Assembly (NCBI GenBank): GCA_003427395.1
Contig: BFEA01000032.1
Location: 1,720,931 to 1,775,518 of the forward strand
DNA length: 54,588 nt
Reading direction: 5' to 3'
Origin: Chara braunii
Lineage: Eukaryota; Streptophyta; Charophyceae; Charales; Characeae
Positions 1 to 10,908 of the stretch are shown here, one piece after another. A program made the translations under genes and the position numbers. The notes beneath the pieces are model-generated. The model was given only the letters and a program-made list of their open reading frames with translations, was not told where the DNA came from and searched no databases. The first letter of the stretch is position 1; every line of letters begins with the position of its first letter.

Positions 1-44
1 TTTTTTTTTTTTTTATTTATTTATTTATTTATTTATTTATTTTA
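1..44. repeat. poly-T / (TTTA)n microsatellite
   Basis: A run of about 14 T followed by seven or so TTTA units opens the window. It is a simple repeat with no coding content. Confidence 0.95.
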
Positions 45-45
45 A

Positions 46-782
46 GTTAGATTCGTTTTTTTTGGATCCCGGGTAGTCACTTTCATAAGATTCACTTAAT
101 GAATCTGCCTCTGAAACTGGGGAAAATTCAGTGAAAGGAAACATGGACCATCTGTTGCAGTAGCCCCCGTGTTATCTCGATCTCGCTGGGTCTGGTTGCG
201 ATGTGAAGGAGATCGCTAGCAAGAAGAGCGGGCGTAGGGGTAGTGCATGCGCGGTTGACGGGCATGGCAACAGACACAACGCGCGTGAGCAGCTAGTGGT
301 GGTGCGTGCATTTGCATGTGACTATGGCGCGCGCGCAGGCGAAGCAAGGGAGAAGGCGATCTCGCAGGGGTAACGATAGCCGGAAGAAAGTGCGCGCAGA
401 GACAAGACGTGAGAGGGCAGAGATGGACCGCATGAAGGAGTGGGGGAAAGAAGCGCGAGGAAAGTAAGGAGGGAGATGACAACATAGAGTGGGAGAGAAA
501 GGGCGTGGTAGGAAGAACACAGACATGCGCAAAGTTACTAGTAGTAGTGGTAGTAGAAGACGAGGGCGCACAAAGAAGAAGGAGAAGGAGGAGAAGAAGA
601 AGAAGGAGATAGAGAGAAGGGGAGAGGAGTAGCGCGTGCGGGAGTGCTTGCGCGAAAAATCGAAGAAGTGGGGGCAGCGCACGCGAGAAGAGGAGATGGT
701 GAGCGGAGTCGCAGGCGGAGTGGCGCAAGCAGGGAGAAGAAGTAGAAGGAAGGAGAAGAAGTAGAAAGGAGAGAAGAGGAAG
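46..782. other. purine-rich non-coding stretch
   Basis: The + strand is heavily GA-biased, with GAAGAAGGAG-type words from about 540 to 780. Long open frames on the minus strand here are only Leu/Phe/Ser-rich translations of this bias. I see no gene, promoter or element boundary. Confidence 0.6.

Positions 783-847
<65 letters not shown>
783..847 (+). repeat. 65-nt poly(A) tract
   Basis: An uninterrupted run of A sits 23 nt upstream of the 18S-like fragment. Its position 5' of that fragment, rather than 3', means it is not the simple tail of a retroposed rRNA. It could be the tail of a different inserted sequence to its left, or an expanded homopolymer. Assembly length may be unreliable. Confidence 0.9.
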
Positions 848-850
<3 letters not shown>

Positions 851-870
851 AGAAGGGAAAGGGGTCCACC

Positions 871-1055
871 GCGACGGGGAAGATTGTTGTAATTATTGAT
901 TTTGTAAGCGCGAGTCATCAGCTCGCGCTGATTACGCCCCTGCCCTTTGTACACACCGCCGTCCCTCCTACCGGTTGAATGGTTTGATAAAGTGTCTGGA
1001 TCGCGGTGGTCTCGGCAGTTTGCCGCTGGGGGCGCTGTGGAAAGTTCATTGATCA
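871..1055 (+). pseudogene. degenerate 18S rRNA 3'-end fragment
   Basis: The segment contains hallmark small-subunit rRNA words in order: GTAAGCGCGAGTCATCAGCTC, then CTGCCCTTTGTACACACCG, then CTCCTACCGGTTGAATGG, then GGATCGCGGTGG and AGTTCATTGATC. These correspond to helix 44 and its flanks near the 3' end of eukaryotic 18S. It differs from the usual gene: a C is missing from the CCGCCCGTC box, a block before GTAAGCGCG is deleted, and the helix 44 arms carry many changes. The upstream 18S body and the downstream ITS are absent. It is therefore an inserted, decayed fragment and not part of a working rDNA repeat. Confidence 0.85.
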
Positions 1056-1282
1056 CGAAGAAGAAGAAGAAGGAGAGAAGAAGAAGGAAAAGATGAGGGA
1101 AGGAGAGAAAAGAGAAGGGAGAAGAGGATACGTACCATTGCAGTCGGTGATGGCGATGTCCCAGGCAAGGGATCTTGTACTTGAGTCCCGACGTTGACGA
1201 TGACTCGAACGACGACAGAGAGAGAGAGGGCAGGTAAGTCTACGATCGTGCGACTTACCGCACGGTACTCCCGTCGAATAGG

Positions 1283-1319
<37 letters not shown>

Positions 1320-1394
1320 TAATAAATAAATAAATAAATAAGTAAAACCAAATGAATCTACCACTAGAATGTGGAAAGATTCAGTACACTAAAC

Positions 1395-1452
<58 letters not shown>

Positions 1453-1900
1453 AAGAAAGAGAGATGAGAAAGAGAGAGAGAGAGAGAGAATGTGACTTAC
1501 CTGATAGGAATGCCTGCGCCGTCTGCAATCAGAGAGAGAGAAAAGAGAGATGAGGATGGTGATGTGAGGGCACATACCTGGTCTTGGTGATGGTCTACAG
1601 GGTCGACATCTTCATGTACTTCTGTTATTACTGCTGACATCAACAGGATGCATCATTGTCAATTCGTAGGCTGCTAGTAGCTGTGTGATAGTAGTCTGGG
1701 CGCTGAGCATGAAGTAGGAGGAGGGACTCGGGGTACATATGATGGTAATGGCGAGAGTATGCTCTCATAGGCAGCCGGATTCAGTGCTTGGTTCTCTGTT
1801 GGTGGAATATCAGTGCATACTGTTTTCTAAACAGTGACAGACTTCTGGGCTTTCACTGTGAGTTCTTTTTCATCTGAAGTATGTCATTTTTTCCCCCTTA
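1056..1900. repeat. GAA-rich run and (AAT)n, (GT)n, (GA)n microsatellites
   Basis: In order: GAA/GGA-rich sequence 1058-1130, (AAT)n/(AAAT)n 1283-1341, (GT)n 1395-1452, and (GA)n 1460-1490. The remaining 1491-1900 is unremarkable single-copy sequence in which I recognise nothing. Open frames here are microsatellite translations. Confidence 0.85.

Positions 1901-1950
<50 letters not shown>
1901..1950. repeat. (ATT)n microsatellite
   Basis: About 17 perfect ATT units. A similar (ATT)n recurs at 3552-3585 and a shorter one near 2757-2790. Confidence 0.95.
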
Positions 1951-1951
<1 letters not shown>

Positions 1952-1997
1952 GTGGTATTACTAGCACTACAGTAGCTTAGGCCCCAACAAGCCTCGT

Positions 1998-2020
1998 GTC
2001 CGCCCTAAGTGAAGGCGGAC
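1998..2020. other. perfect 7-bp stem hairpin
   Basis: GTCCGCC (1998-2004) and GGCGGAC (2014-2020) are perfect complements around a 9-nt loop. A second pair, GCCTC (1991-1995) and GAGGC (2035-2039), encloses it. No T-run follows, so there is no reason to call it a terminator. Function unknown. Confidence 0.5.
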
Positions 2021-3550
2021 CTGCATATCTGCATGAGGCCTATTGTTTTTGTCATTTTTTCGTATGGAGGGTATCAGACAGTTGCAGTATACCCGTTGGT
2101 TACAGATCAAGTGTGAGTCATCCCTGGCTGCTTTCAGAAGCAGCAACTGCATCGAACAGTTGAAACCAGGGCTGATTCGGTTGAGGCCGGGACACATGCA
2201 CTCAGAGGCCGACAAGTCACTTGGTGGTCGCGGACCAATGAGGAAGCAGCTCCGTTGATACACGCATGCCATGAGCCAATGAGATCGTACAACATTAGGA
2301 ACACATCTGGGAGGGAAAAGTGGCCAACTTTACTCACACCACTCTTGCAATCCTTGCAGGCTTTCGATTCAAACCGCTGACGAGAATGACGATAAGACTG
2401 AGGAACTAGTTTGCCACAGCCATAAAACCCATTCTACGCACCCACATAGTCGTGTATGTGTGTGTGTGTGTACGTGTCTGTGTGTGTAATTGTGTGAGAG
2501 AAAGAGAGAAAGGAAGCAGGGTCTTAACAGTCTCTCCATGAGTGATGAAACTTTGACGAAACAATCTGTCATACTCACTGTATAATGTCCTCTTCTCCCT
2601 CTTTGCCTGCGTTTCACTCTGCGGGTTGTTCTCATTTCTCGCCCCCGCAGCCATGATTGGTCCCCGCCGATTCCCCGACACTGCCGTTTTTCTCTATACC
2701 AGGTCGGAAAGATAGCTTGTATATATGCATAAGTGTTTTCGTTACTACTATTTGTTATTATTATGTATATTATTATTATTAATACTATTATTTACTATTA
2801 GCGCTAGTATTATGATTATTATCCAAGATTTCAGCATGCAAGTACGAGAGGGGTGCGCATACACCTCCTGGCCGCTGAATTTCTCGTGTGGTGCACAGAG
2901 TCGAGGAAGAGTCAAACTCATCTTTGTTCATCAACGAAGATCCCGAGGTTTGGTAGGTGGGGTCAGTAGCACGCATGTATGAGTGTGTGTGTATGTGTGT
3001 GTGTGAGAAAGACAGACAGGCCAATCGATAGACAGACGGATACACACACACACACACACACATACAGATAGACCCAGAGACAAACTCAGACAGACACAGG
3101 CAAACAAACAGACACAGAGAGAGAGACAGTGAGATCGGGGAAAAGGAGAATGGGTGAATGGTACTCCTTGGGTGCATGTGGCATCTGTGAATAGGGAATC
3201 GAGGTTGTGAGTGATACGAGAGACATATCTGGTGCTTGAGGCGAACAACATTGGTCGAGGTCTGCTCGTACTTGGGAAACTGTTGACGTCATCAGCGACG
3301 TTGTAGTCTAGTCTAGATAGGATCTGCCATCTGTAATCTGGGCGTCGAGCGCCAGATAGGATATCAACATCTGGTTCTTCGTTGATGATGAAGGGACTAT
3401 TTCAACGTAGTCAATTTTTGAGCTTGTGTTGTGCTCTTATTTGGTGAAACTCGTGATGCAATTCTGCTGTTGGTTCGAGGTCACGACTATTTGGTCTTGT
3501 GTATATGATGTTCTTTGATTGTTGAAGTTCACTATTGCTCATCTTCCTTA

Positions 3551-3586
<36 letters not shown>

Positions 3587-3799
3587 TCTTACCTGCTTCG
3601 CTAATTACCGTCTACAAAGGCGGAGACTGACGGGATGTGAGATGCATCTGCTGTCGGCATCATGAGGTTGAACCCCGACAGTATGCTAGAAAACAGAGAA
3701 CTGATGAACTGGCAGACACGGACAGACACAATCAAAACCGACAGGGGGAGATATAGACAAACACATACAAAGCAAACGAAGACAGACAAACAGACAGAC
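2021..3799. other. low-complexity-rich intergenic sequence, no gene recognised
   Basis: It holds (GT)n at 2455-2490, ATT/TTA-rich sequence 2750-2820, GT/CA/GA microsatellite mixtures 2984-3125, and (ATT)n 3552-3585. Between them is sequence with no motif I recognise. All long open frames fall in biased-composition tracts. Confidence 0.6.
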
Positions 3800-5260
3800 G
3801 GATGAACTGCAACACACAGACATAGTGAAACTGTGAAACACACAGTCCACAGTGAAACACAGTGCACAATGACACATGGTGCACAGTGAAAACACAAACG
3901 CAGTGGCATACACAGACACGGTGACAGGCAGTGCACTATGACACAGATACACAGTCACAGTGACACAGACGCGCTAAGACAGTCACACAGTCACAGTGCC
4001 ACAGATACACAGTGACGGACACAGTCACGGTGACAGACACAGTGGATACACAGACACTGTGACAAACACACAGATACTGTGACGCACACAGACATACAGT
4101 GACACTGTGACTCACAGTGAACCGCGCAGAGACAGAGTTACACAGTGCACCGTGACACAGATGTATGGGGCACAATGTTACACACATATACATAGTCACG
4201 CAAAATACAGTCACTGTGACACGCACATTGAAACAGACATTGTGAAATACACACAGGCACATTGACACATACGCAGTGACGCATACAGACACGGTGACAT
4301 GCAGTAAAACCACATACGTAGTGAAAACACAGTCACGCCGTGACAGTCACACACACAGAGATGGCGTGACACACGTAGTGACATACGTACAGACAGTGTG
4401 ATACGCACATGTGCACAGTGATGCGCTGATACACAGTGACTAACACACATGCACAGTGAAACGCTGTGAGCCTGTGACACACACAACACTGTGACATACA
4501 CAGTGACACAGACTGTGACATACACAAAGACACAGACTATGATATACACAGTGACACAGACTCACTCTCACATACACAGTAACACATATATACAGTCACA
4601 CACATGCACAGGGTCACACACAGACGTTGTGTCACATACAGTGTGACACAGATATGCAGTCACACAGATACAACATGATAGAGATACAGTTACGTGTGAT
4701 ACAGATACATAGTCACAAAGATACACGGTGACACGAATACACAGCGATGCAGGGTGATACACTCAGACACACGGTCCCACTGTGGTACACAGTCACGCTG
4801 CGACGCACAGTCACACATTGGCACACAACCACAAAGTGACACTCATACATACAAACACATAGATACTGTGACAGTCACATAGTGGCACGGACACACGGTG
4901 AAGACATACTTTGACGCAGACTGATACATCGTGACACACTGACTTAGTGTCACATATACAGTGACACACATGCACCGTACACAGTGAAAACGCACGGTCA
5001 CGGTGTGACACACACAGATACACACCTAGAGGGAAACAAGTGACACACATACACAGTGAAAACACTGTGACACACACACAGACTTAGTGTCACATACACT
5101 GTGACGCAAATACACAGGGTCACACACACAGACTCAGTGTCACATACACTGTGACGCAGATGTGCAGTCACACAGTCTCATACACACAGTTACACGGTGA
5201 CACACAAGTGCACAGTGACGCACACAGACACTGTGACAATCACACAAACGCAACAAACAC
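3800..5260. repeat. degenerate CACAGTGACA-type short tandem array (~1.45 kb)
   Basis: For about 1.45 kb the + strand is built almost entirely from variants of an ACAGTGACAC word joined by CACA and CAGA steps. On the minus strand this reads as Val/Thr/Cys/His/Ser-rich frames, which are artefacts of the repeat. Unlike a plain (CA)n run, the word keeps GTGAC at irregular 8-14 nt intervals. I see no protein or RNA gene in it. Confidence 0.9.
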
Positions 5261-5768
5261 AGTGACACTGAGAGTCGGGGGTTCTTCAGGGCTAAACTTG
5301 AGGACGAAAAACAGACAATAATGCTTGAGTAAAGGAATAAAAGCATGATCTAACGAGGTGTATCTAACTGTTGTTGCAAAACGTAGCGAGAACGAGAAGT
5401 GTCAAGTCATTGTCTCGCTACGTGAATGTTTCTTTTGGGATGTGATGGCCAAGGGGATGGACTTCTGGCAGTCTTCCCTCGCTTATAAGTCACCTGACCG
5501 TGAGATAAGAGAGGGGGATCATAAGTGTATTGCCGAACTTATGAATGATATGATCAGATATTGAGATGATGGATTGCCTCAACAAACCTTTAGCCTATGA
5601 CTGACCTATGCTACGTATTCTCAAAAGTCCAAACTAACCCAACCAAGGGTGAGGCGGTCAATTTTAAGACATGAGGTACAAGTCTCGTATGACCTACCTG
5701 CATTGTCTTAAAGGCTTCCGGACGGTGTAGGACTTAGAGTGAGCGTCAAGGATAATAATAAGATTAGT
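5261..5768. other. unassigned spacer
   Basis: An open frame of 68 codons on the + strand at 5358-5564 is the only coding-like feature. It has no motif I recognise and no start context worth arguing for. The region ends at the 60-bp hairpin array. Confidence 0.4.
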
Positions 5769-6450
5769 GTGGTAAGAGGAGCGAGGCTCCGAGAAGCCTG
5801 CCTTACCACTATAGTAACTAAGATTAGTGTGGTAAGAGGAGCGAGGTTTCGAGAAGCCTGCCTTATCACTATAGTAAGATAAGTGTGGTAAGAGGAGCGA
5901 GGCTCCGAGAAGCCTGCCTTACCACTATAGTAACTAAGATTAGTGTGGTAAGAGGAGCGAGGCTCCAAGAAGCCTGCCTTACCACTATAGTAACTAAGAT
6001 TAGTATGGTAAGAGGAGCGAGGCTCCGAGAAGCGCAACTAAGATTAGTGTGGTAGAGAGGCGAGGCTCCGAGAAGCCTGCCTTACCACTATAGTAATTAA
6101 GACTAAGGTGATAAGAGTGAGCGAGGCTCCAAGAAGTCTGCCTTATTACCATAATAATAATAACTAGGTGATAAGAGTGAGCGAGGCTCCGAGAAGTCTG
6201 CCTTATCACCATAATAATAATAACTAGGTGATAAGAGTGAGCGAGACTCCGAGAAGTCTGTCTTATCACCATAATAATAATAACTAGGTGATAATGGTGA
6301 GCGAGGCTCCGAGAAGCCTGCCTTATCACCATAATAATAATAACTAGGTGATAAGAGTGAGCAAGGCTCCGAGAAGCCTGCCTTATCACCATAATAATAA
6401 TAACTAGGTGATAAGAGTGATTGAGGCTCCGAGAAGCCTGCCTTATTACC
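5769..6450 (+). repeat. 60-bp tandem array, each unit a hairpin (12 units, two subfamilies)
   Basis: Units start at about 5769, 5829, 5884, 5944, 6004 (truncated) and 6049 (subfamily 1), then 6107, 6167, 6227, 6287, 6347 and 6407 (subfamily 2). In subfamily 1 the outer arms are GTGGTAAG and CTTACCAC. In subfamily 2 they are GGTGATAAG and CTTATCACC, so both arms changed together. The inner arms AGGCT/AGCCT become AGGCT/AGTCT in the units starting 6107 and 6167 and AGACT/AGTCT in the unit starting 6227, passing through a G-T pair. Between units subfamily 2 carries ATAATAATAATAACT. It reads in one open frame on the minus strand, but the conserved quantity is the pairing, not the peptide. Confidence 0.9.
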
Positions 6451-7845
6451 TCCTGACCTTGATCTAATGAAGGAAAGTGAATAGGAAGAGCAAGACCCTC
6501 GATGCCTTCCCTATCTCAAACAGACGCCAGTGAAGATCAGTAGATCCCGAGTGGTCTACTATACTGTTACTAACCTTCTCGATAGACAGGAAACAATGAA
6601 AACCCTGAAAAGAGATCGATCCATTACTGACAGACCGCTTCCTGATTCTGCTAAGGTGGAGGAAGAAGGAATGTGGCCCCGTGTGACCCGTCCTGCTACC
6701 TTAACCACTTGATTGATGACAATCTTATGATTCTATTCCAGATAAGATTGATGATGTTTTGTCTGTGCATGTCTTAAGTGGGGAATCGTGTGTTAAGGTA
6801 GAAAATATTAGTGATGTTAGCTTTATACTTCTCTCCCTTCAGACGACTATCCCTAGAAGTTGATCTGATAGGAGGTTAGAGAGGCTGCCTATAGGGAGTT
6901 ATATCGATGTAATATTATTCCGACTAAAATGAAGTTCACTATATTGAACTTCAGATAGGGTCATGTCGATGGCAAAGAGGTGTTGAGACAGTGTTGGTCT
7001 GTGTGTGATTGCAGGTCATCCTGATCAAAGAGACTCATTATGAGTCTATACAAGACTACATGATGTTGCCTTATGGTAACAGGTTGGTTAGCCAACGCAA
7101 CCCTCACTCACCCTCGACACCCCACACTTTGTATCAACCTTTGCACTAAATGACATTTTTGTTTCGGGTCATTGTTTAAAAGGTCTGTGTTTGGTCAAAA
7201 GAGGTTCTTGAATGACTAAGTCGAAAGGGGAATGTCTGGTTAAAAGGTTTGGAAGCATAAGTGTGATGTGTGTGAAAGTGAATGAATGGTTGACTCTGCT
7301 AGGATTGTGTAATGTGATTGACTTTGTCTGCAGGTCAGTAATACGACCAGCCACATGCTATTCACGACAACACACTGAGAAACTTATGTTACCGTGAACC
7401 TTGATCCACACATCTTGTCAGTGCGCGATTGGTTTGAGTACCCAACCTTATGCCTTTCCTTGATGTCAGGAAGATTAAGGTTATTGCTAAGGCTATGAGC
7501 CTTATTCAGTTCCTGATCATTTCATCTGTTCATGTTTCAAAGGTCAAAGACCTATGTTTTTCCCTTGATGAATTCGGACTGTTTATGTAAATGTGTTATG
7601 TATATGTGACATCTCCTTGCCTAATTACTCAACCTTATCTCACTTCACATGTATGTATGCTATGGTTAAAAGTTTTTTATAGAGAGATATATTGAATGGA
7701 TTTAATCACTAGGTACGATAGGGTATATAACTTAAAATCGATCCCTGATAATTCGAAGTATTGAGGGGATCATGCTTTAGAAAAAGGAGCTAGGTAATGA
7801 GTCATACCTGATGAAATTGTTTATAGGCAAAGCGTAGTATGCGCG
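6451..7845. other. unassigned AT-moderate sequence
   Basis: Several 60-codon frames occur (for example 6530-6712 + and 7212-7397 +), but none shows a motif I recognise. The sequence style resembles the decayed interior of a retroelement, without any RT, protease or integrase signature. I claim nothing further. Confidence 0.35.
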
Positions 7846-7849
7846 AACG

Positions 7850-8215
7850 TTCGTCAGCCGAGTCGACCTGATTTGTAAGTCGGTCCGGGAGATTAGCGCC
7901 CCGATGCCCGACGCGTATACGGGTCAGTCTTAGGCGTTCAACCCCCTATATGCCTATGCTACGGCGATCGAGCAAACTCCCTCGGCTAGCTTACCTCTGC
8001 GATTGCAAGTAAAAGCCTTCGCATGTGAGTCAGTAGCTCAGCAAGGATACGCCCACCTAAGGGACGGTGACAACCCCCGCAGGTGGAGCTGAGTTGTACG
8101 TTGCGTAATCTCTAACCTGTCGTAGAGAACTGCGAGAGGTATAGCCCGCACGCACGGTCGGAGTTGGTCTTTTCGCTAAAACGGTTCTAAAACTCCTGCG
8201 TGATACGACCATGAG
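7850..8215 (+). mobile_element. diverged LTR fragment, same family as the LTR at 40057
   Basis: Compared with the reverse complement of 40085-40470, the order of matching words is preserved: CCTATGCTAC, CCCTCGGCT, ACCTCTGCGATTGCAA, GGATACGCCCACC, GGTGACAAC, GCGAGAGGTAT, and AACTCCTGCGTGA. By eye the match is roughly 65-75 percent, with small gaps. It therefore appears to be an LTR piece in the opposite genomic orientation to the minus-strand element. No coding region accompanies it, so it is a solo or truncated LTR. Confidence 0.7.
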
Positions 8216-8270
8216 GTTCAACACGAAAAATTACTTTACATCTGGGTGTGGGACCGCCGCGCGCGACAAC

Positions 8271-10740
8271 GTGAAGTGGTGAAGATAGTGAATACCCTGA
8301 AACGACCCCTCCCAATCTGTGATGAAAGATATGAAATATGTGAAGTGGTGAAAATAGTGAACACCATGAAACAAACCCCCTCCCCTATCTGCTTGTCACT
8401 CAAACCTCTGATAAAATTTGTGAAATACGTGAAGTGGTGAAGACAGTAAACAACCTGAAATGACCCTTCCCCCTTCCCCGGTTTGCCAGTTCAACGTGTG
8501 ATGAAAAACGTGAAATACGTGAAATACGTGAAGTGGTGAAGATAATGAACACCCTTAAACAACCCCCCCCTACCTGTGATGAAAGATGTGAAATATGTGA
8601 AGTGCTGAAGATAGTGAACACCCTGAAACGACTCCCCCCCCCACCGGCTTGCCACTTAAGCCTCTGATGAAAAACGTGAAATACGTGAAGTGGTGAGAAC
8701 CATGAACACCCTGAAACGACCCACCCCCCTTCCCCGGTTTGTCACTTCAACGTGTGATGAAAAATGTGAAATACATGAAGTAGTGAAGATAGTGAATATC
8801 CTTAAACGATCCCCCCCCAACCTGTGATGAAAAATGTGAAATATGTGAAGTGGTGAAGATAGTGAACACCCTGAAACGACCCCCCTCCCCCCACGCACAC
8901 CGGTTTGCCACTTCAACCTGTTACGCAAAACATGAAATACGTGAAGTGGTGAAGACAGTGAACACCCTGAAACAACCCCCCCCTTTACCCGGCTTGCCAC
9001 TTCAACGTGTGATGAAAAACGTGAAATACATGAAGTGGTGAAAATAGTGGATACCTTGAAACGACCCCCCCCAACCTGTGATGAAAGATGTAAAATATTT
9101 GAAGTGGTGAAGATAATGAACACCCTGAAACGACCCCCCCCCATTTACCGGCTTGCCACTCAAACCTCTGATGAAAAACGTGAAATACGTGAAGTGGTGA
9201 AGACATTGAACAGCCTGAAACGACCTCCCCCCTTCCCCGACTTGCCACTTCCGCGTGTGATGAAAAACGTCAAATACGTGAAGTGGTGAAGATAGTGAAT
9301 ACCTGAAACGATGTCTCCCAACCTGTAATGAAACATGTAAAATATGTGAAGTGGTGAAGATAGTGAACACCCTGAAACGACCCCCCTCCCCGGCTTGCCA
9401 CTCTAACCTCTAATGAAATACGTAAAGTACGTGAAGTGGGGAAGAGAGTGAACACCCTGAAACGACCCCCCCCTCTTCTCCGGCTTGCCACTTCAACGTG
9501 TGATGAAAAACGTGAAATACGTGAAGTGGTGAAGATAGTGAATACCCTGAAACGACCCCCCCCAACCTGTAATGAAAAATATGAAATATGTGAAGTGGTG
9601 AAGATAGTGAACACCCTGAAACGACCCCCCTCCCCCACCGGCTTGCCACTCAAACCTTTTGTGCAAAACGGGATATACGTGAAGTGGTGAAGACACTGAA
9701 CACCCTGAAACGAACCCCCCCCCTTTCCTCGCCTTGCCATTTCAACTTGTGATGAGAAACCTGAAATACGTGAAGTGGTGAAAATAGTGAATACCCTAAA
9801 ACGACCCCCCCCCAACCTGTGATGAAAGATGTGAAATTTGTGAAGTGGTGAAGATAATGAACACTCTGAAATGACCCCCCTCCCCCATCGGCTTGCCACT
9901 CAAACCTCCGATAAAAAATGTGAAATATGTGAAGTGGTGAAGATAGTGAACAACATGAAACGACCCCCCCCCCCTTCCCCAGCTTGCCACTTCAACGTGT
10001 GATGAAAAACGTGAAATACGTGAAGTGGTGAAGATAGTGAATACCCTGAAACGACCCCCCCAACCTGTGATGAAAGATGTGAAATATGTGAAGTGGTGAA
10101 GATAGTGAACAACCTTAAACGACCCCCCCCCCCGCACTGGCTTGGCACTCCAACCAGTTATGGAAAACGTGCAATACGTGAAGTGGTGAAGAAAGTGAAC
10201 ACCCTGAAACGACTCCCCTCCTTTCCCCGGCTTTCCACATCAATGTGTGATGAAAAACCTGAAATACGTGAAGTGGTGAAGATAGTTAATACCCTGAAAC
10301 GACCCCCCCCTAACCTGTGATGAAAGATGTTAAATATGTCAAGTGGTGAAGATAGAAAACACCTTGAAACGACCCTCCCCCCCTACCGGCTTGCCACTCA
10401 AACCTCTGATGAAAAACGTGAAATACGTGAAGTTGTGAAAATAGTGAACATCCTGAAACGACCTCCCCTCTTCCCTGGCTTGTCACTTCAACGTGTGATG
10501 AAAAAGTGAGGTGGTGAAGACAGTAAATACTCTGAAAAGACCCCCCCCAACATGTGATGAAAGATGTGCAGTATGTGAAGCAGTGAAGATAGTGAAGCGA
10601 TGAAGATAGTGAACACCCTGCAAAGACTCCCCCCCCCCTCCCACTGGCTTGCTAATCAAACCTCTGATGAAAAACATAAAATATGTGAAGTGGTGAACAT
10701 ATTGAACACACTGAAACGTACCCCCCCCCCCCCCCCCCCT
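8271..10740. repeat. alternating ~69/~88-bp minisatellite with C-runs
   Basis: The core word GTGAAGTGGTGAAGATAGTG recurs at 8271, 8340, 8429, 8529, 8598, 8685 and onward to about 10700. Unit lengths alternate near 69 bp (AACCTGTGATGAAAGATG type) and near 88 bp (CGGCTTGCCACTTCAACG type), so the true repeat is a dimer of about 157 bp. Almost every unit ends in a run of 6-19 C. The array translates as an open Val-Val-Lys-Ile-Val-Asn-Thr-Leu-Lys-Arg-Pro frame and its antisense, which explains the many overlapping ORFs. None looks like a gene. Confidence 0.95.
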
Positions 10741-10908
10741 TTCCACTGCTTTTCCTACAGTAAAGGATGGTAGGTGTTCACCTTGAAACTTTTTAAAATC
10801 GTGATGAAAAGATGTCCTTGAAGTGAGTAAGAGCTTAATTGCTAATAGAGAACTGCTAGTAAAATGGAGGTATGATGAAAAAAAAAAAGTGTCGTTAACA
10901 TACTCTCA
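10741..10908. other. short spacer between satellite and LTR
   Basis: About 170 bp of unassigned sequence with an A11 run near 10880. It is not repeated beside the other LTR, so the left LTR boundary lies at its right edge or just beyond. Confidence 0.4.

Noticed and set aside
871-1055. Functional rDNA unit
   Set aside because: Only the last ~185 bp of 18S is present, with deletions in universally conserved positions, and no ITS or 5.8S follows.
3601-5346. Cys/Val/His-rich minus-strand ORFs resembling small cysteine-rich proteins
   Set aside because: Composition comes entirely from the CACAGTGACA-type array. No start context and no conserved Cys spacing.
5769-6450. CRISPR-like regular 60-bp array with palindromic repeats
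   Set aside because: There are no unique spacers: the whole 60-bp unit repeats, no cas genes are near, and the window is eukaryotic. It is a hairpin minisatellite.
8246-10746. Many overlapping ORFs on both strands (up to 209 codons)
   Set aside because: They are translations of the same minisatellite in different frames. Repeats whose frame stays open give long ORFs without selection.
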